From: Bacteroidota bacterium
GTDB taxonomy: Bacteria; Bacteroidota; Bacteroidia; Bacteroidales; VadinHA17
DNA length: 18,670 bases
NCBI GenBank assembly: GCA_022711195.1
Contig: JAKLFN010000017.1
Span: 1 to 18,670 of the forward strand
Reading direction: 5' to 3'
Part shown: in pieces, positions 1-9,025 of the stretch
Layout: each line of letters begins with the position of its first letter
Position numbering within the stretch: the first letter of the stretch is position 1
Translations under genes and position numbers: made by a program
The notes under the pieces: model-generated
The model's input: the letters and a program-made list of their open reading frames with translations, nothing else
Told to the model about the DNA's origin: nothing
Database searches by the model: none

Positions 1-434
1 AAATCGATGCCTCCCCATGTTCTTGCTTTTTCGTTTATCTCTGCTGCTTCCTGAACTGCAGTATGATCTTTCCAGAGCACAAACATCGCATCGGGATCCT
101 CTTCAAAACCGGGTTTCATCGATAACGGAACACCCTGCCTGTCAACTGCAACAGGTGTCGATCCGGTTGTGTCGACTGTAATTCCTTTTATATTATCAAT
201 GATATCGCTTCCCAGTCCGGCAAGAGCTCTCCTGACAGAGAGTTCCAGTCCTTCAACATAATCGAGAGGATGCTGCCGGAAACGGTTAGCCGAAGGGTCG
301 CAGTACAATCCTTTTTTCCACCTGGGATATTCAACAACTGCTGTTCCGGCTATTCTGCCGTCGGCACTATCTACAACAACTGACCTTACAGAATCAGTGC
401 CATAATCTATCCCAATCACAAAATTACCCGCCAT
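1..434 (-). CDS. araB: Ribulokinase, N-terminal part (cut by left edge)
   Basis: Phosphorylates L-ribulose to L-ribulose-5-phosphate in the cytoplasm. 144 codons are visible from an ATG at 434, and the frame stays open to the window edge. The N-terminus reads MAGNFVIGIDYGTDSVRSVV, the FGGY-kinase phosphate-binding start in the form typical of AraB (GTDSVRS rather than the GTSSTR-like form of xylulokinase or glycerol kinase). It continues with an ITVDTTGSTPV stretch and a LWKDHTA stretch, both usual in AraB. A full-length ribulokinase is about 550 residues, so roughly three quarters of the gene lies off the window. It starts 9 bases after the araD stop, so it is the last visible gene of the arabinose operon. 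The family call is firm; the completeness of the gene cannot be judged. Confidence 0.93.
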   Translation of the reverse strand, partial: MAGNFVIGIDYGTDSVRSVVVDSADGRIAGTAVVEYPRWKKGLYCDPSANRFRQHPLDYVEGLELSVRRALAGLGSDIIDNIKGITVDTTGSTPVAVDRQGVPLSMKPGFEEDPDAMFVLWKDHTAVQEAAEINEKARTWGGID

Positions 435-443
435 CGTTTTTAA

Positions 444-1133
444 TTATTTTTTCTGACCATAATATGCGTTTCTTCCATGTTTCCTGTTGAAATGTTTATC
501 GAGAAGGAAATTATCTGCAGGATCTTTCTTTCCAAGCAAAACAGTATAAAAAGCCATCCTGGCTACTTCCTCGAGTGCCACCGCATTATAGACAGCCGTA
601 TCGGCATCCTTTCCCCAGCTGAAGGGGCCATGGCAGTTCACAAGAGCCGAGGGAACAGCCAGAGGATCTGTTTTCCCCAGTCGTTCAATAATCACTTTCC
701 CAGTATTAAGCTCATAATCAGTGTTAACCTCTTCTTCCGTCAGCTTGCGGGTGCAGGGCACCTCTCCGTAGAAATGGTCGGCATGTGTTGTGCCGAAGGG
801 CGGAATAGCCTTCCCGGCCTGTGCCCACGATGTTGCATATGTCGAATGTGTATGCACAACACCTCCCACCGTCGGAAAAGTTCTATAGAGAAGAAGATGT
901 GTCGGCGCATCTGTAGAAGGTTTATAATCCCCTTCAATTATCTTTCCCTCAGGGTCAAGAACGACCATGTGGGTTGCTTTCATCGATTTATAGCTTATTC
1001 CTGAAGGCTTAATGACAATGAGTCCGCTTTCAGGATCACGTCCGCTGACATTCCCCCAGGTATGTATAACCAGTCCCTCCTTTACAATTGCGAGATTGGC
1101 TTTGTATACAACGGTTTTCAATTTTTCAAGCAT
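444..1133 (-). CDS. araD: L-ribulose-5-phosphate 4-epimerase
   Basis: Converts L-ribulose-5-phosphate to D-xylulose-5-phosphate, delivering arabinose carbon to the pentose phosphate pathway. It is a zinc class II aldolase/epimerase of 229 residues, the usual length. Visible motifs are [10 protein letters not shown] near residue 24 (phosphate-binding region), STDAPTH near residue 73, the zinc-binding HTH pair in VVHTHSTYA near residue 95, [12 protein letters not shown], and the third zinc histidine in NCHGPF near residue 167. GTTHADHF together with the araA/araB neighbours favours AraD over fuculose-phosphate aldolase. It lies 60 bases downstream of araR and 9 bases upstream of araB on the same strand. 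No frameshift or missing ligand was seen. Confidence 0.96.
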   Translation of the reverse strand: MLEKLKTVVYKANLAIVKEGLVIHTWGNVSGRDPESGLIVIKPSGISYKSMKATHMVVLDPEGKIIEGDYKPSTDAPTHLLLYRTFPTVGGVVHTHSTYATSWAQAGKAIPPFGTTHADHFYGEVPCTRKLTEEEVNTDYELNTGKVIIERLGKTDPLAVPSALVNCHGPFSWGKDADTAVYNAVALEEVARMAFYTVLLGKKDPADNFLLDKHFNRKHGRNAYYGQKK

Positions 1134-1193
1134 AGCCGGAATTATTAATCTGCTATATGTTCAGGGTAATGCAGTTGACCTGAGCCCTGCCAG

Positions 1194-1892
1194 TCAGTTC
1201 ACATCAAGGCTGAATGAGTATCCGTTGCCAACCAGCCGTTTATATCTCTCCCTGATAAACCTGTAATAGTATGCACCTTTTTTTGAAGTCTCCTTATCTT
1301 TTTCATCAAGCTTCTCAAGTATGCTCATGGAAAGCAGTTTCTTTCTGAAATTCCTCTTATCGATTGTTTTCTGGTAAATGGCTTCATAGAGATCAAGAAG
1401 CTGGACCAGTGTGAATTTTTCAGGAAGAAGCTCAAAGCCTACCGGCCTTATTTTTACCTGTAGCTGGAGTTCCCTGATTGCTCTTTTCACCATATCGCTA
1501 TGGTCAAAAATAAGCGGTGTCATTTTCTTCAGCGACTGCCAGTGTGCTCCGTTTATTTCTGTCTGCTCCTCATCGATGTCCTTGATCTTTATCAGCGACC
1601 AGTATGCAACCGATACTACCCTTGCACCCGGATCCCTGTCAGTATCGCCATAGCAGTGGAGCTGCCTCAGGAATACATTTTCCAGTCCTGTTAGGTTTTT
1701 GAGAACCCTGCTGGCAGCAAGGTCGAGGCTTTCGTTCTTTTCAACAAAGCCTCCGGCCAGTGACCATTTTCCCTTTGCAGGATTAAAGCCTCTTTTTATC
1801 AACAGCAATTTGATATCCTTTTCACGGATATCGTAACCGAAGATTATACAATCGACTGCAACAAAATGCTTTGGAAATTTCGTATAGAGCAT
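1194..1892 (-). CDS. araR: Nudix-fold transcriptional regulator of arabinose use (AraR type)
   Basis: Predicted L-arabinose-responsive DNA-binding repressor of 232 residues. Residues 8-140 are a Nudix domain (VAVDCIIFGYDI, then GKWSLAGGFVEKNES), and residues 150-225 look like a winged helix (FTLVQLLDLYEAIYQKTIDKRNFRKK). The Nudix box GX5EX7REUXEEXGU keeps G48, E54, R62 and G69, but its three metal-binding glutamates are V63, N66 and L67. Hydrolysis is therefore unlikely and a sensor role likely. This matches the Bacteroides thetaiotaomicron AraR group, in which a Nudix-like domain binds L-arabinose. The gene sits inside the arabinose operon between araA and araD, which suggests autoregulation. 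NrtR-type regulators of NAD metabolism share the fold, but the context argues against that role. Confidence 0.9.
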   Translation of the reverse strand: MLYTKFPKHFVAVDCIIFGYDIREKDIKLLLIKRGFNPAKGKWSLAGGFVEKNESLDLAASRVLKNLTGLENVFLRQLHCYGDTDRDPGARVVSVAYWSLIKIKDIDEEQTEINGAHWQSLKKMTPLIFDHSDMVKRAIRELQLQVKIRPVGFELLPEKFTLVQLLDLYEAIYQKTIDKRNFRKKLLSMSILEKLDEKDKETSKKGAYYYRFIRERYKRLVGNGYSFSLDVN

Positions 1893-1933
1893 TGACTGTA
1901 GATTTAATCATTAAATGTCTGGAAGCCTGTCTG

Positions 1934-3427
1934 TCAGATTATTCCGCCGGAGATATGATAGTGTATCTCATTGAATCTCAATTCTTTTTTCAATGCAGTA
2001 AGATCACAGTTCTGGTCAATAAGTACAAATTCAATTCCCTGCATTCCTGCGAAATCCTCGAGGTATTCGGAGTTAATAGCTGTGCTGAAACCCGTGTGAT
2101 GGGCACCTCCCGAAAGGATCCAGGCTGCTGCTCCGCGCTTCAGGTCAGGCATCGGATTCCATAAAACACTTGCGACGGGAAGCTTTGGCATATCCGGACA
2201 TTTAACAACTTCAACATCGTTGACAATCATTCTGAAACGGTTTCCCAGGTCGATTACTGACACATTTATACCATTTCCCGGTGCTGTTTTGAATACAAGG
2301 CGTGCCGGATCGGCTTTACCTCCAATAGAAAGCTGGTGAACTTCCACTGAAGGTTTGCCAAGGGCAATAGTAGGACACACTTCCAGCATATGAGCCCCAA
2401 GCACTCTCATGCCTTTCGGATCGAAGTGGTATGTGTAATCTTCCATAAATGACGTACCGCCTTTAAGGCCGTTAGCCATGACTTTCATGGAGCGGACCAG
2501 CGCTGCTGTTTTCCAGTCGCCTTCAGCGCCAAAACCGTAGCCTTTTGCCATGAGCCTCTGAACAGCCAGACCCGGAAGCTGCTTTAGTCCATGAAGGTCT
2601 TCGAAGGTTGTTGTAAAAGCCTTGAAGCCTCCCTCTTTGAGAAATTTTTCCATTCCTGCTTCGATACGGGCAGCCTCATAGAGGGTTTCTGAAGAGGCAA
2701 CAGCTTTTGTCATCCGGTACCCGGAGGCATATTCCGAAAGAAGTTTTTTAATCGTAGCCGCAGGTACAGAATTGACTGCTTTAACGAGGTCGCCGATACC
2801 AAATCCGTACACTGAATAGCCCATTTTTATCTGGGCACTCACCTTGTTGCCCTCGGTAACAGCTACATCGCGCATATTATCGCCGAAACGTGCTACTTTC
2901 ATGTTGAGCGCATCACTATAGGCTGTTGCAGCTCTGATCCAGACAGCTATCCTGTCGATTGCATCCTGATCGTTGTAATGACCTACGACAACTTTCCTGT
3001 TAAGCCTCATCCTTGTTCCAATGAAACCAAATTCACGGTCGCCGTGAGCCGACTGGTTCAGGTTCATGAAATCCATATCAATGGTATTCCATGGGATATC
3101 GCGGTTAAGCTGGGTATGGAAATGGAGTAATGGTTTGGTGAGAACCGATAATCCTTTTATCCACATTTTTGCAGGTGAAAATGTATGCATCCATGTTATG
3201 ATTCCGATGCAGTTATGATTGTTATTGGCCGCTATGCAAAGCTCGAAAATCGATTCCGGGGTTGTCAGAACCGGTTTGAAAACAACTTTCTGCGAAATTG
3301 CCGGTGATTTATCGAGCGCTGCTGCTATTTTTTGTGAGTCGTCAGCAACCTGTTTTAAAGTTTTTGGCCCGTACAGATGCTGGCTTCCTGTTACGAACCA
3401 TACTTCCTTTGATTTAAGTTTGTCCAT
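1934..3427 (-). CDS. araA: L-arabinose isomerase
   Basis: Interconverts L-arabinose and L-ribulose, the first catabolic step. It is 497 residues from the ATG at 3427, close to the family's usual 500. A longer in-frame start at 3511 adds 28 residues unlike the family and overlaps the symporter gene, so it is rejected; [20 protein letters not shown] is the canonical beginning. Catalytic and Mn2+-binding residues are visible: E302 in GFGAEGDW, E329 in FMEDYTYHF (27 residues later, the same spacing as E306 and E333 of the E. coli enzyme), H346 in GAHMLE, and the histidine pair 443-444 in GGAHHTGFS. It lies 17 bases downstream of the symporter and 41 bases upstream of araR, so it belongs to one transcription unit. 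Confidence 0.97.
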   Translation of the reverse strand: MDKLKSKEVWFVTGSQHLYGPKTLKQVADDSQKIAAALDKSPAISQKVVFKPVLTTPESIFELCIAANNNHNCIGIITWMHTFSPAKMWIKGLSVLTKPLLHFHTQLNRDIPWNTIDMDFMNLNQSAHGDREFGFIGTRMRLNRKVVVGHYNDQDAIDRIAVWIRAATAYSDALNMKVARFGDNMRDVAVTEGNKVSAQIKMGYSVYGFGIGDLVKAVNSVPAATIKKLLSEYASGYRMTKAVASSETLYEAARIEAGMEKFLKEGGFKAFTTTFEDLHGLKQLPGLAVQRLMAKGYGFGAEGDWKTAALVRSMKVMANGLKGGTSFMEDYTYHFDPKGMRVLGAHMLEVCPTIALGKPSVEVHQLSIGGKADPARLVFKTAPGNGINVSVIDLGNRFRMIVNDVEVVKCPDMPKLPVASVLWNPMPDLKRGAAAWILSGGAHHTGFSTAINSEYLEDFAGMQGIEFVLIDQNCDLTALKKELRFNEIHYHISGGII

Positions 3428-3444
3428 ATTGTGAATACAATTTT

Positions 3445-5328
3445 TTACCAGAAAATAATATAAAATGCAACTATAACACCCAGGATTATCACTGTGTTGA
3501 TGATATCCCATTTATCCCAGCTTTCTCTTGTAATCTTCTTCTGTTCAGGTGTTGCGGCACCTTTATAAGTGAACTTAAGTTGTTCAGCGCTCGGAGCCTT
3601 TGTTAAAAAGCTTAATCCCACCATTAATACAATACAGAAGAAAAACAGCATTACAGTATAATGATAGATATTTACTGAAGCTATGCTATAGAAGAATCCT
3701 CCGGTGTCGGCGAAATGCTGGCCCACGCCTGTCTTTACCTGGTTGAGAAGTTCAGAGGCATGTGCTTTTCCCTCGGCGGTAAGTGTCATAAGCGACACCT
3801 TTGCCTCTTCTATTTTTGAAGTCAGTGTTGCTGCAATCTCGGGAGGAAATGAAGCCTCTATCTTATCGCCTATCGATGACATATCATTAACAGTATCCAG
3901 GCGTGCATCATCGGAATTCACATAAAGCACTGATTTAGCCATCGATCCGATTTTACCTGTCAGACCGTAGATTATATTCAGCGCCAGTTTGAACATCCCT
4001 AGTGTGAATCCTGAGATCATTCCCCAGAAGGCAGCTTTTGACGACATTCTTTTCCAGAAGACACCAAGAAGAAATACGGATGCTATTGCCGGAGCAAGCA
4101 TTCCCTGTACGCCCTGAAGATATTCATAGAGCACTTTCCCCAGCCCAAGCATCACCGGTATCCAGAGTACGCCAAGGATAACGACAGAAGCAGTAGCCGT
4201 TCTTCCAATCCTCAGGTAATGTGTCGGAGACTGGTTAGGACGCATCTTCTTATAAAAGTCTTCAACGAAAAGCATAGCCGAAGAATTGAACAGTGAGGCC
4301 AATGAACTCATAAGAGCAGCAAGAAGCCCGCATACAACAATTCCTGTGATACCCGTAGGCAGAAGCTGAGCAACCATTGCGGCGAATGCCGAGTCGCTGC
4401 TTCCAACCTGGAGAAGCCCTTTCTGATTAAGAGCAAAAGCTATCATTCCGGGGATAAGGAAAATGAACACCGGAAGAAGTTTAAAATATCCTGCCAGTAT
4501 AGCACCTCTGCGTGACTGCTTCTGATTCATTCCCGAAAGAACCCTCTGTACAATATACTGATCGGTACACCAGTACCAGAATCCTATACAGGCAGAGGCT
4601 ATAAGTACTCCTGTCCATGGAAAGTCAGGATCGGAAGATGATCTGATGAGATGCAGGTTGTTTCCGACAATATTCTCAACCTCTGCCCATCCTCCGACTT
4701 TAGCTAATCCAACAATCAGAATAACTATTGAACCGAAGAGGAGCACCGGTGTCTGAAGAACAGATGTATACATTATTGCCTTCATCCCGCCAAAAATTGT
4801 GTACAGACCTGTGATAACAACCAGGCCTATTGCACTTACCCAGAAGAAATCTATTTCCTTTCCCAGGATATTGACTGATTCAATGTTGAAAACCTGATCG
4901 AAAACAACGCCTCCAGCATATACTGTAACAGCAACTTTTGTAAGGACATAGCTCACAAGTGATATTCCGGATAATATTCCTCTTGATCCTGCAGAAAACC
5001 TTCTCTCGAGGAATTCCGGCATTGTGTAAACTTTGATCCTGTCATAAAAAGGAACGAATACCCAGCCGAGAATAAGTATGAACCACGCATGCATCTCCCA
5101 GTGGGCCATAGCCATGCCGCTGATGAATCCTGCTCCTGCAAGACCTACAAGATGTTCAGAGCCAATGTTCGATGCAAAGATTGAAGAGCCGATCTCAAGC
5201 CATTTGGCATTCTTCCCTGCAAGAAAATAATCAGTAGTATCCTTATCTTTCTGATAAAGTACCCAGATAATTATTCCAATTAATCCAAGGAAAAAGACAC
5301 CCAGGATAATCCAGTCCAATGTAGTCAT
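3445..5328 (-). CDS. SGLT-type sodium:sugar symporter, probably for L-arabinose
   Basis: Inner-membrane SSS/SLC5 transporter of 627 residues that should bring a sugar in with Na+. SGLT-like sugar-transporter signatures are [14 protein letters not shown] (residues 52-65), [13 protein letters not shown] (250-262) and the Na2-site helix [10 protein letters not shown] (341-350). Most of the protein is hydrophobic helices. It is unusually long because residues about 463-545 form a polar, largely helical insertion between two membrane segments. As first gene of the arabinose operon, with araA 17 bases downstream, its substrate is inferred to be L-arabinose; an oligosaccharide cannot be excluded. 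The start at 5328 fits the hydrophobic N-terminus [18 protein letters not shown]. Confidence 0.9.
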   Translation of the reverse strand: MTTLDWIILGVFFLGLIGIIIWVLYQKDKDTTDYFLAGKNAKWLEIGSSIFASNIGSEHLVGLAGAGFISGMAMAHWEMHAWFILILGWVFVPFYDRIKVYTMPEFLERRFSAGSRGILSGISLVSYVLTKVAVTVYAGGVVFDQVFNIESVNILGKEIDFFWVSAIGLVVITGLYTIFGGMKAIMYTSVLQTPVLLFGSIVILIVGLAKVGGWAEVENIVGNNLHLIRSSSDPDFPWTGVLIASACIGFWYWCTDQYIVQRVLSGMNQKQSRRGAILAGYFKLLPVFIFLIPGMIAFALNQKGLLQVGSSDSAFAAMVAQLLPTGITGIVVCGLLAALMSSLASLFNSSAMLFVEDFYKKMRPNQSPTHYLRIGRTATASVVILGVLWIPVMLGLGKVLYEYLQGVQGMLAPAIASVFLLGVFWKRMSSKAAFWGMISGFTLGMFKLALNIIYGLTGKIGSMAKSVLYVNSDDARLDTVNDMSSIGDKIEASFPPEIAATLTSKIEEAKVSLMTLTAEGKAHASELLNQVKTGVGQHFADTGGFFYSIASVNIYHYTVMLFFFCIVLMVGLSFLTKAPSAEQLKFTYKGAATPEQKKITRESWDKWDIINTVIILGVIVAFYIIFW

Positions 5329-5421
5329 GTTGTTTTCGCTTTTTAATGGTTAAAAATCAGGTTGATTTCAGACAGAATATTTTATTAAAATTAAAAATTT
5401 CCAGGTTTTGACCGATACATA

Positions 5422-5429
5422 CAAATCTA
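5422..5429 (-). promoter_or_regulatory. Candidate Bacteroidota -7 promoter element of the arabinose operon
   Basis: Read on the minus strand the sequence is TAGATTTG, an exact match to the Bacteroidota -7 consensus TAnnTTTG, 93 bases upstream of the symporter ATG. The nearest upstream TTG (5455-5457) is 25 bases away, a few bases more than the usual spacing, so the -33 element is weak. Immediately upstream lies a short inverted repeat AAGA-AATTAA-TCTT (5429-5442) that could be part of an AraR operator; this is a guess from position and symmetry. No other feature was recognised between 5329 and 5543. Confidence 0.5.
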
Positions 5430-5514
5430 AGAAATTAATCTTTAATAAATGTAACAAGTACACTCTTAAAATTAATTGTCGTCAAAAAAAAATGACTAAA
5501 TATTCATGCTATCT

Positions 5515-5530
5515 GTATCTCGCTGGATAC
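5515..5530 (-). terminator. Small hairpin after the acyltransferase gene, possible weak terminator
   Basis: GTATC (5515-5519) and GATAC (5526-5530) form a perfect 5-base-pair stem with a 6-base loop, 13 bases after the acyltransferase stop. No T-run follows directly on the minus strand; a run of nine T lies about 25 bases further on (plus-strand A-run 5484-5492). It may help end the acyltransferase transcript before the arabinose promoter, but it is short and could be chance. Confidence 0.25.
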
Positions 5531-5543
5531 CTGTTCAATATCC

Positions 5544-6344
5544 CTACTCTTCCCTGATATCTTTCCATTCAGAGAGAGATAGCTGAATAAAATCGATGAT
5601 CTTCTGGTTTTCTTCCCTGCCTGTTCCCTTAATGTCAAAAGGTTGTCCGAACTTAATGAATACGGGTTTATGCCTGTCGATCGGTCCCAGTTCCTTTACC
5701 AGTTTACCGTTCCCCCAGTAATCTGTTTTTAGTGCAACAGGAACAACTTTCACACCAGCCTTCTTTGCGAGTTTAACACCGAGGGAATTGAACTCCTCAG
5801 GGATAAACTCAACGCTTCTGGTGCTTTGCGGGAAGATGACTATTGAGATACCAGCCGACAGAAGCTCCGCCCCGCCGTTCATAACTGCTTCCAGGTCTTT
5901 CCTGGGATCGGTCCTTCCGACAATTATGGGATCTCTCGACGACATTACATCGCCAAAAAGAGGATGGTTCACAAGGCTCTCCTTGACTACAAAAGTCACC
6001 CGGCGTAATGGTGCAATAAGCCCTGGTAAAATCATCGTCTCAAGAGTGCTCATATGATTTCCGATAAAGACCACAGGCTCCGGTGAAGAAATAATATTTT
6101 CCATACCTTTTATATGAAACCTTGCACCTGTATTCTCAATAAACCTGAAGATATAATTTGATGAATCAGCCCACGCCTTGTCGTCATAGATACCGCTTCG
6201 GGCCTGCTTCCTTGTTCTGAAAACTATGGTAGCATATTTATACAGAAAATAGAGCCGGCTGTTGAGTTTAAGCCTGTCGCCGATCGTCAGTCTCTCTCTT
6301 TCAGGAGTGTCGTATGTATCTGATTGAAAATAGCCGTATTGCAT
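5544..6344 (-). CDS. PlsC-like lysophospholipid acyltransferase, variant motif
   Basis: Predicted membrane-associated acyltransferase of 266 residues transferring an acyl chain to a lysophospholipid or similar glycerolipid. The LPLAT/PlsC domain covers residues about 75-250. The catalytic box is GNHMSTLE (residues 95-102), which is HX4E rather than the usual HX4D. The second box is FPQSTRS (171-177) where FPEGTRS is usual. VVPVAL (200-205) is the usual hydrophobic strand. The N-terminal 75 residues contain LYFLYKYATIVFRTRK, a possible amphipathic anchor. It stands alone between the arabinose promoter region and a divergent symporter. Fold assignment is good; activity and substrate are uncertain because both motifs deviate. 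Confidence 0.82.
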   Translation of the reverse strand: MQYGYFQSDTYDTPERERLTIGDRLKLNSRLYFLYKYATIVFRTRKQARSGIYDDKAWADSSNYIFRFIENTGARFHIKGMENIISSPEPVVFIGNHMSTLETMILPGLIAPLRRVTFVVKESLVNHPLFGDVMSSRDPIIVGRTDPRKDLEAVMNGGAELLSAGISIVIFPQSTRSVEFIPEEFNSLGVKLAKKAGVKVVPVALKTDYWGNGKLVKELGPIDRHKPVFIKFGQPFDIKGTGREENQKIIDFIQLSLSEWKDIREE

Positions 6345-6480
6345 ATATTCGTCAATTGTTGGAAAACATATGTAAAGTTAATTTTCATTTATTAAAAGCC
6401 AATATTTTTATTATAAGGTGTATCAATCAGCTCAATAGGCATTAAATTTAGCCAATCATGAATATAATCAGATTTTGCTG

Positions 6481-7938
6481 ATGAGACTCCCTGTTCCCGA
6501 CCTGATTGTTTTTTTCCTGCTTATGGCAGTAAACATATTTATCGGAGTATTTTTTTATTTCAGGAATAAAACCCCCGGAGATTTCACTGCTGGCGGCAGA
6601 AGAATCCCAGCCTGGGTAGCAGGAATGTCGATTTTTGCAACTTTCGTCAGCAGCATCAGCTTCCTTGGATTGCCAGGAAAGGCTTTTATGTCGGATTGGA
6701 ACGCATTTGTCTTCAGCCTTTCAATACCATTTGCAGCAATACTTACTGTGAAATTTTTTGTTCCGCATTACCGTGCCATAGGAAATATTTCGGCCTACTA
6801 TTACCTCGAACAGCGTTTTGGCAGGTGGGCCAGGATCTATGCCTCGGTATGCTATATCCTGACACAACTAATGCGTACCGGAGCCATCCTGATGCTGCTG
6901 GCAATTCCACTGAACACCTTGTTCGGCTGGAACATAAAGAGTGTGATCATCCTTACCGGCTTGCTGGTGACAGCCTACTCGATGCTCGGAGGCATAAAAG
7001 CTGTAATGTGGACAGATGCCATACAGGGAATTATTCTTATTGCAGGAGCCGTTGTCTGTTCTCTCTTCCTGGTATTTTCAATGCCTGAAGGTCCACGGCA
7101 ACTCTTTGAAATAGCCACCGCAAATAACAAGTTCAGCCTCGGGAGCTTCGGAACCAGCCTCTCCGAATCTACATTCTGGATCGTCCTGGTATATGGTCTT
7201 TTTATCAATCTGCAGAATTACGGGATCGACCAGAATTACATACAAAGATATATGACCACCTCAACTGACAGGGAAGCAAAAAGATCAGCACTCTTTGGAT
7301 CACTATTATATATACCTGTTTCTCTACTTTTCTTCTTCATCGGAACCGGATTGTTTTCATATTACACATCACAGCCCGGATTGCTTCCCGGCGAATATCT
7401 TCTGCCGGGAGCTGGTGATAAAGTATTCCCCTATTTCATTGTTACAGCATTGCCACCCGGACTTACCGGACTTCTTATTGCGGCTATTTTTGCAGCCGGA
7501 ATGAGCACTGTTTCCACAAGTCTGAACAGTACATCGACCATCATTTTAACCGACTATTATAAAAGATATTTTAAAAAAGAGGCAGGTGAGAAAGAGTCTA
7601 TGAAGGTTTTATATGTTTCTTCTGCGCTGATGGGAATCTCAGGTATTGCCATAGCCATTGCCCTTATCGGTGTTGAAAGCATCCTCGACGCATGGTGGTC
7701 ACTGGCATCAATATTCAGCGGAGGTATGCTCGGACTATTCCTTCTGGGATTCGTCTCCGCGAAAACAAGTAAACCAGCAGCCATAACAGGTGTAATTGCC
7801 GGTGTCTGTCTGATAATCTGGATGAGCCTTTCAGCACATTCTCCTTTCCACACTAACCTTACAATTGTCCTGGGTACTTTTACTATTTTTCTCGTCGGAT
7901 TCTTGTTTACAATAATTTTTAAAAAAAATGAAAAATAA
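6481..7938 (+). CDS. SSS-family sodium:solute symporter, substrate unknown
   Basis: Inner-membrane Na+-driven symporter of 485 residues from the ATG at 6481; a TTG two codons earlier is possible but less likely. Visible features are FATFVSSISFLGLPGKAF (residues 52-69), MLGGIKAVMWTDAIQG (168-183), NYGIDQNYIQRY (246-257) and the Na2-site helix MSTVSTSLNS (341-350), with at least a dozen hydrophobic segments. It differs from the SGLT-type symporter of the arabinose operon: it lacks the WYWCTDQ motif and the long C-terminal insertion. Its stop overlaps the next gene by 11 bases, so it probably imports what the downstream secreted Asp-box protein releases. A sialic-acid role is possible for this family, but no nan genes are present here. 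Confidence 0.88.
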   Translation: MRLPVPDLIVFFLLMAVNIFIGVFFYFRNKTPGDFTAGGRRIPAWVAGMSIFATFVSSISFLGLPGKAFMSDWNAFVFSLSIPFAAILTVKFFVPHYRAIGNISAYYYLEQRFGRWARIYASVCYILTQLMRTGAILMLLAIPLNTLFGWNIKSVIILTGLLVTAYSMLGGIKAVMWTDAIQGIILIAGAVVCSLFLVFSMPEGPRQLFEIATANNKFSLGSFGTSLSESTFWIVLVYGLFINLQNYGIDQNYIQRYMTTSTDREAKRSALFGSLLYIPVSLLFFFIGTGLFSYYTSQPGLLPGEYLLPGAGDKVFPYFIVTALPPGLTGLLIAAIFAAGMSTVSTSLNSTSTIILTDYYKRYFKKEAGEKESMKVLYVSSALMGISGIAIAIALIGVESILDAWWSLASIFSGGMLGLFLLGFVSAKTSKPAAITGVIAGVCLIIWMSLSAHSPFHTNLTIVLGTFTIFLVGFLFTIIFKKNEK

Positions 7939-9025
7939 ATCATTACTCAAATCCCTCGCCCCCTCTAAATCGGGGTTTATAACACTTACCCTGATTATTA
8001 TATCCGCTCTGCAAACGAATGCCCAGTATAAGGGAGAACAGTGTATTATTAAATCTGAATTCATTTATCAGGCGCAGGATGTGCCATTTCCTTCATGTCA
8101 TGCTTCAACGATCATCCAGAACGGTAAAGGGCTGATGGCAGCATGGTTCGGGGGTACAAGAGAAAAAGACCCTGATGTGGGCATCTGGGTAAGCAGGTAT
8201 GTTAAAGGTGTCTGGAGCAAACCTGTTGAAGCAGCCAATGGCATACAGTATGCCGGCAAGAGATATCCGTGCTGGAATCCGGTGCTGTACAATATGGGAA
8301 AAGAGATACTGCTATTCTATAAAACAGGCCCCAGTCCTTCAGAATGGTGGGGAGAGCTGAAAACCTCTGACGACAGCGGAAAATCATGGTCAAGGGCATA
8401 TCGTCTGCCGGAGGGAATTTACGGACCAGTAAAAAATAAGCCTGTACTTCTTCCGAACGGATATCTGCTTTGCCCGTCAAGCACTGAAGATGAGGGGTGG
8501 AGACTGCACATGGAATTCACACCCGACGGAGGCATCACCTGGGAAAGGACACCTGCCCTGAACGAAAGAATAAATGGGGCAATACAGCCTTCTGTGCTCT
8601 TCCATCAGGGCAACAGATTACAGCTTGTATGCCGGAGCACCACCTCCCATATACTTACTGCATGGTCAGACGATTATGGCCGCACATGGACCGACCTGTC
8701 ACCGGCAGGATTGCCGAATCCGAATTCAGGCATCGATGCTGTCACTCTTGCCGACGGCCGCCAGCTTATCGTTTACAACCATCTTAAGAAAGGACGGAAT
8801 ATGCTTAATGTGGCAGTTTCTGATGATGGTAAAATGTGGAAAGCGGCTTTTCTCCTTGAATCTGAAAGTGAAGGTAATGAGTTCTCATATCCTGCAATAA
8901 TACAGACTTCCGACGGACTGGTTCACATAACCTATACATGGAAGAGAAAGCTGATAAAACATGTTGTCGTCGACCCGGCGCTTATTGCCGGAAAGCCTAT
9001 TGAATCTGGTAACTGGCCTCAGTAA
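7928..9025 (+). CDS. Secreted Asp-box (BNR) beta-propeller protein, probable glycosidase
   Basis: Exported protein of 365 residues with a signal peptide (hydrophobic core FITLTLIIISA, likely cut after TNA near residue 32). It carries Asp boxes TSDDSGKSW (146-154), TPDGGITW (198-205), SDDYGRTW (247-254) and a degenerate SDDGKMW (298-304), which mark a sialidase-fold (BNR_2) propeller. Where GH33 sialidases have the substrate-binding RIP arginine, this protein has SCHAST (56-61). The stretches CWNPVLY, GPVKNKPVLL and LPNPNSGIDAV resemble a BNR family also found in plants. It overlaps the upstream symporter gene by 11 bases, which suggests coupled translation and a shared substrate. Calling it a sialidase would be over-reading; glycosidase or lyase activity on a plant glycan is plausible. 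Confidence 0.82.
   Translation: MKNKSLLKSLAPSKSGFITLTLIIISALQTNAQYKGEQCIIKSEFIYQAQDVPFPSCHASTIIQNGKGLMAAWFGGTREKDPDVGIWVSRYVKGVWSKPVEAANGIQYAGKRYPCWNPVLYNMGKEILLFYKTGPSPSEWWGELKTSDDSGKSWSRAYRLPEGIYGPVKNKPVLLPNGYLLCPSSTEDEGWRLHMEFTPDGGITWERTPALNERINGAIQPSVLFHQGNRLQLVCRSTTSHILTAWSDDYGRTWTDLSPAGLPNPNSGIDAVTLADGRQLIVYNHLKKGRNMLNVAVSDDGKMWKAAFLLESESEGNEFSYPAIIQTSDGLVHITYTWKRKLIKHVVVDPALIAGKPIESGNWPQ

Noticed and set aside
477..1004. Plus-strand ORF of 175 codons
   Set aside because: Antisense shadow of araD, which has complete zinc-site motifs; the translated product has no recognisable domain.
1161..1189. Inverted repeats TCAGG/CCTGA and CAGGG/CCCTG between araR and araD
   Set aside because: Five-base arms with mutually exclusive pairing and no T-run; not distinguishable from chance.
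3428..3511. Upstream start for L-arabinose isomerase adding 28 residues
   Set aside because: The extra residues overlap the symporter gene and do not resemble the family; the ATG at 3427 gives the canonical N-terminus.
7959..7975. CCCCC/GGGG inverted repeat inside the signal-peptide region of the BNR gene
   Set aside because: Only four-base arms, and the signal peptide reads through normally.
7928..9025. Label of sialidase for the Asp-box protein
   Set aside because: Asp boxes show only the fold; the RIP arginine is missing and no sialic acid catabolic genes are present.
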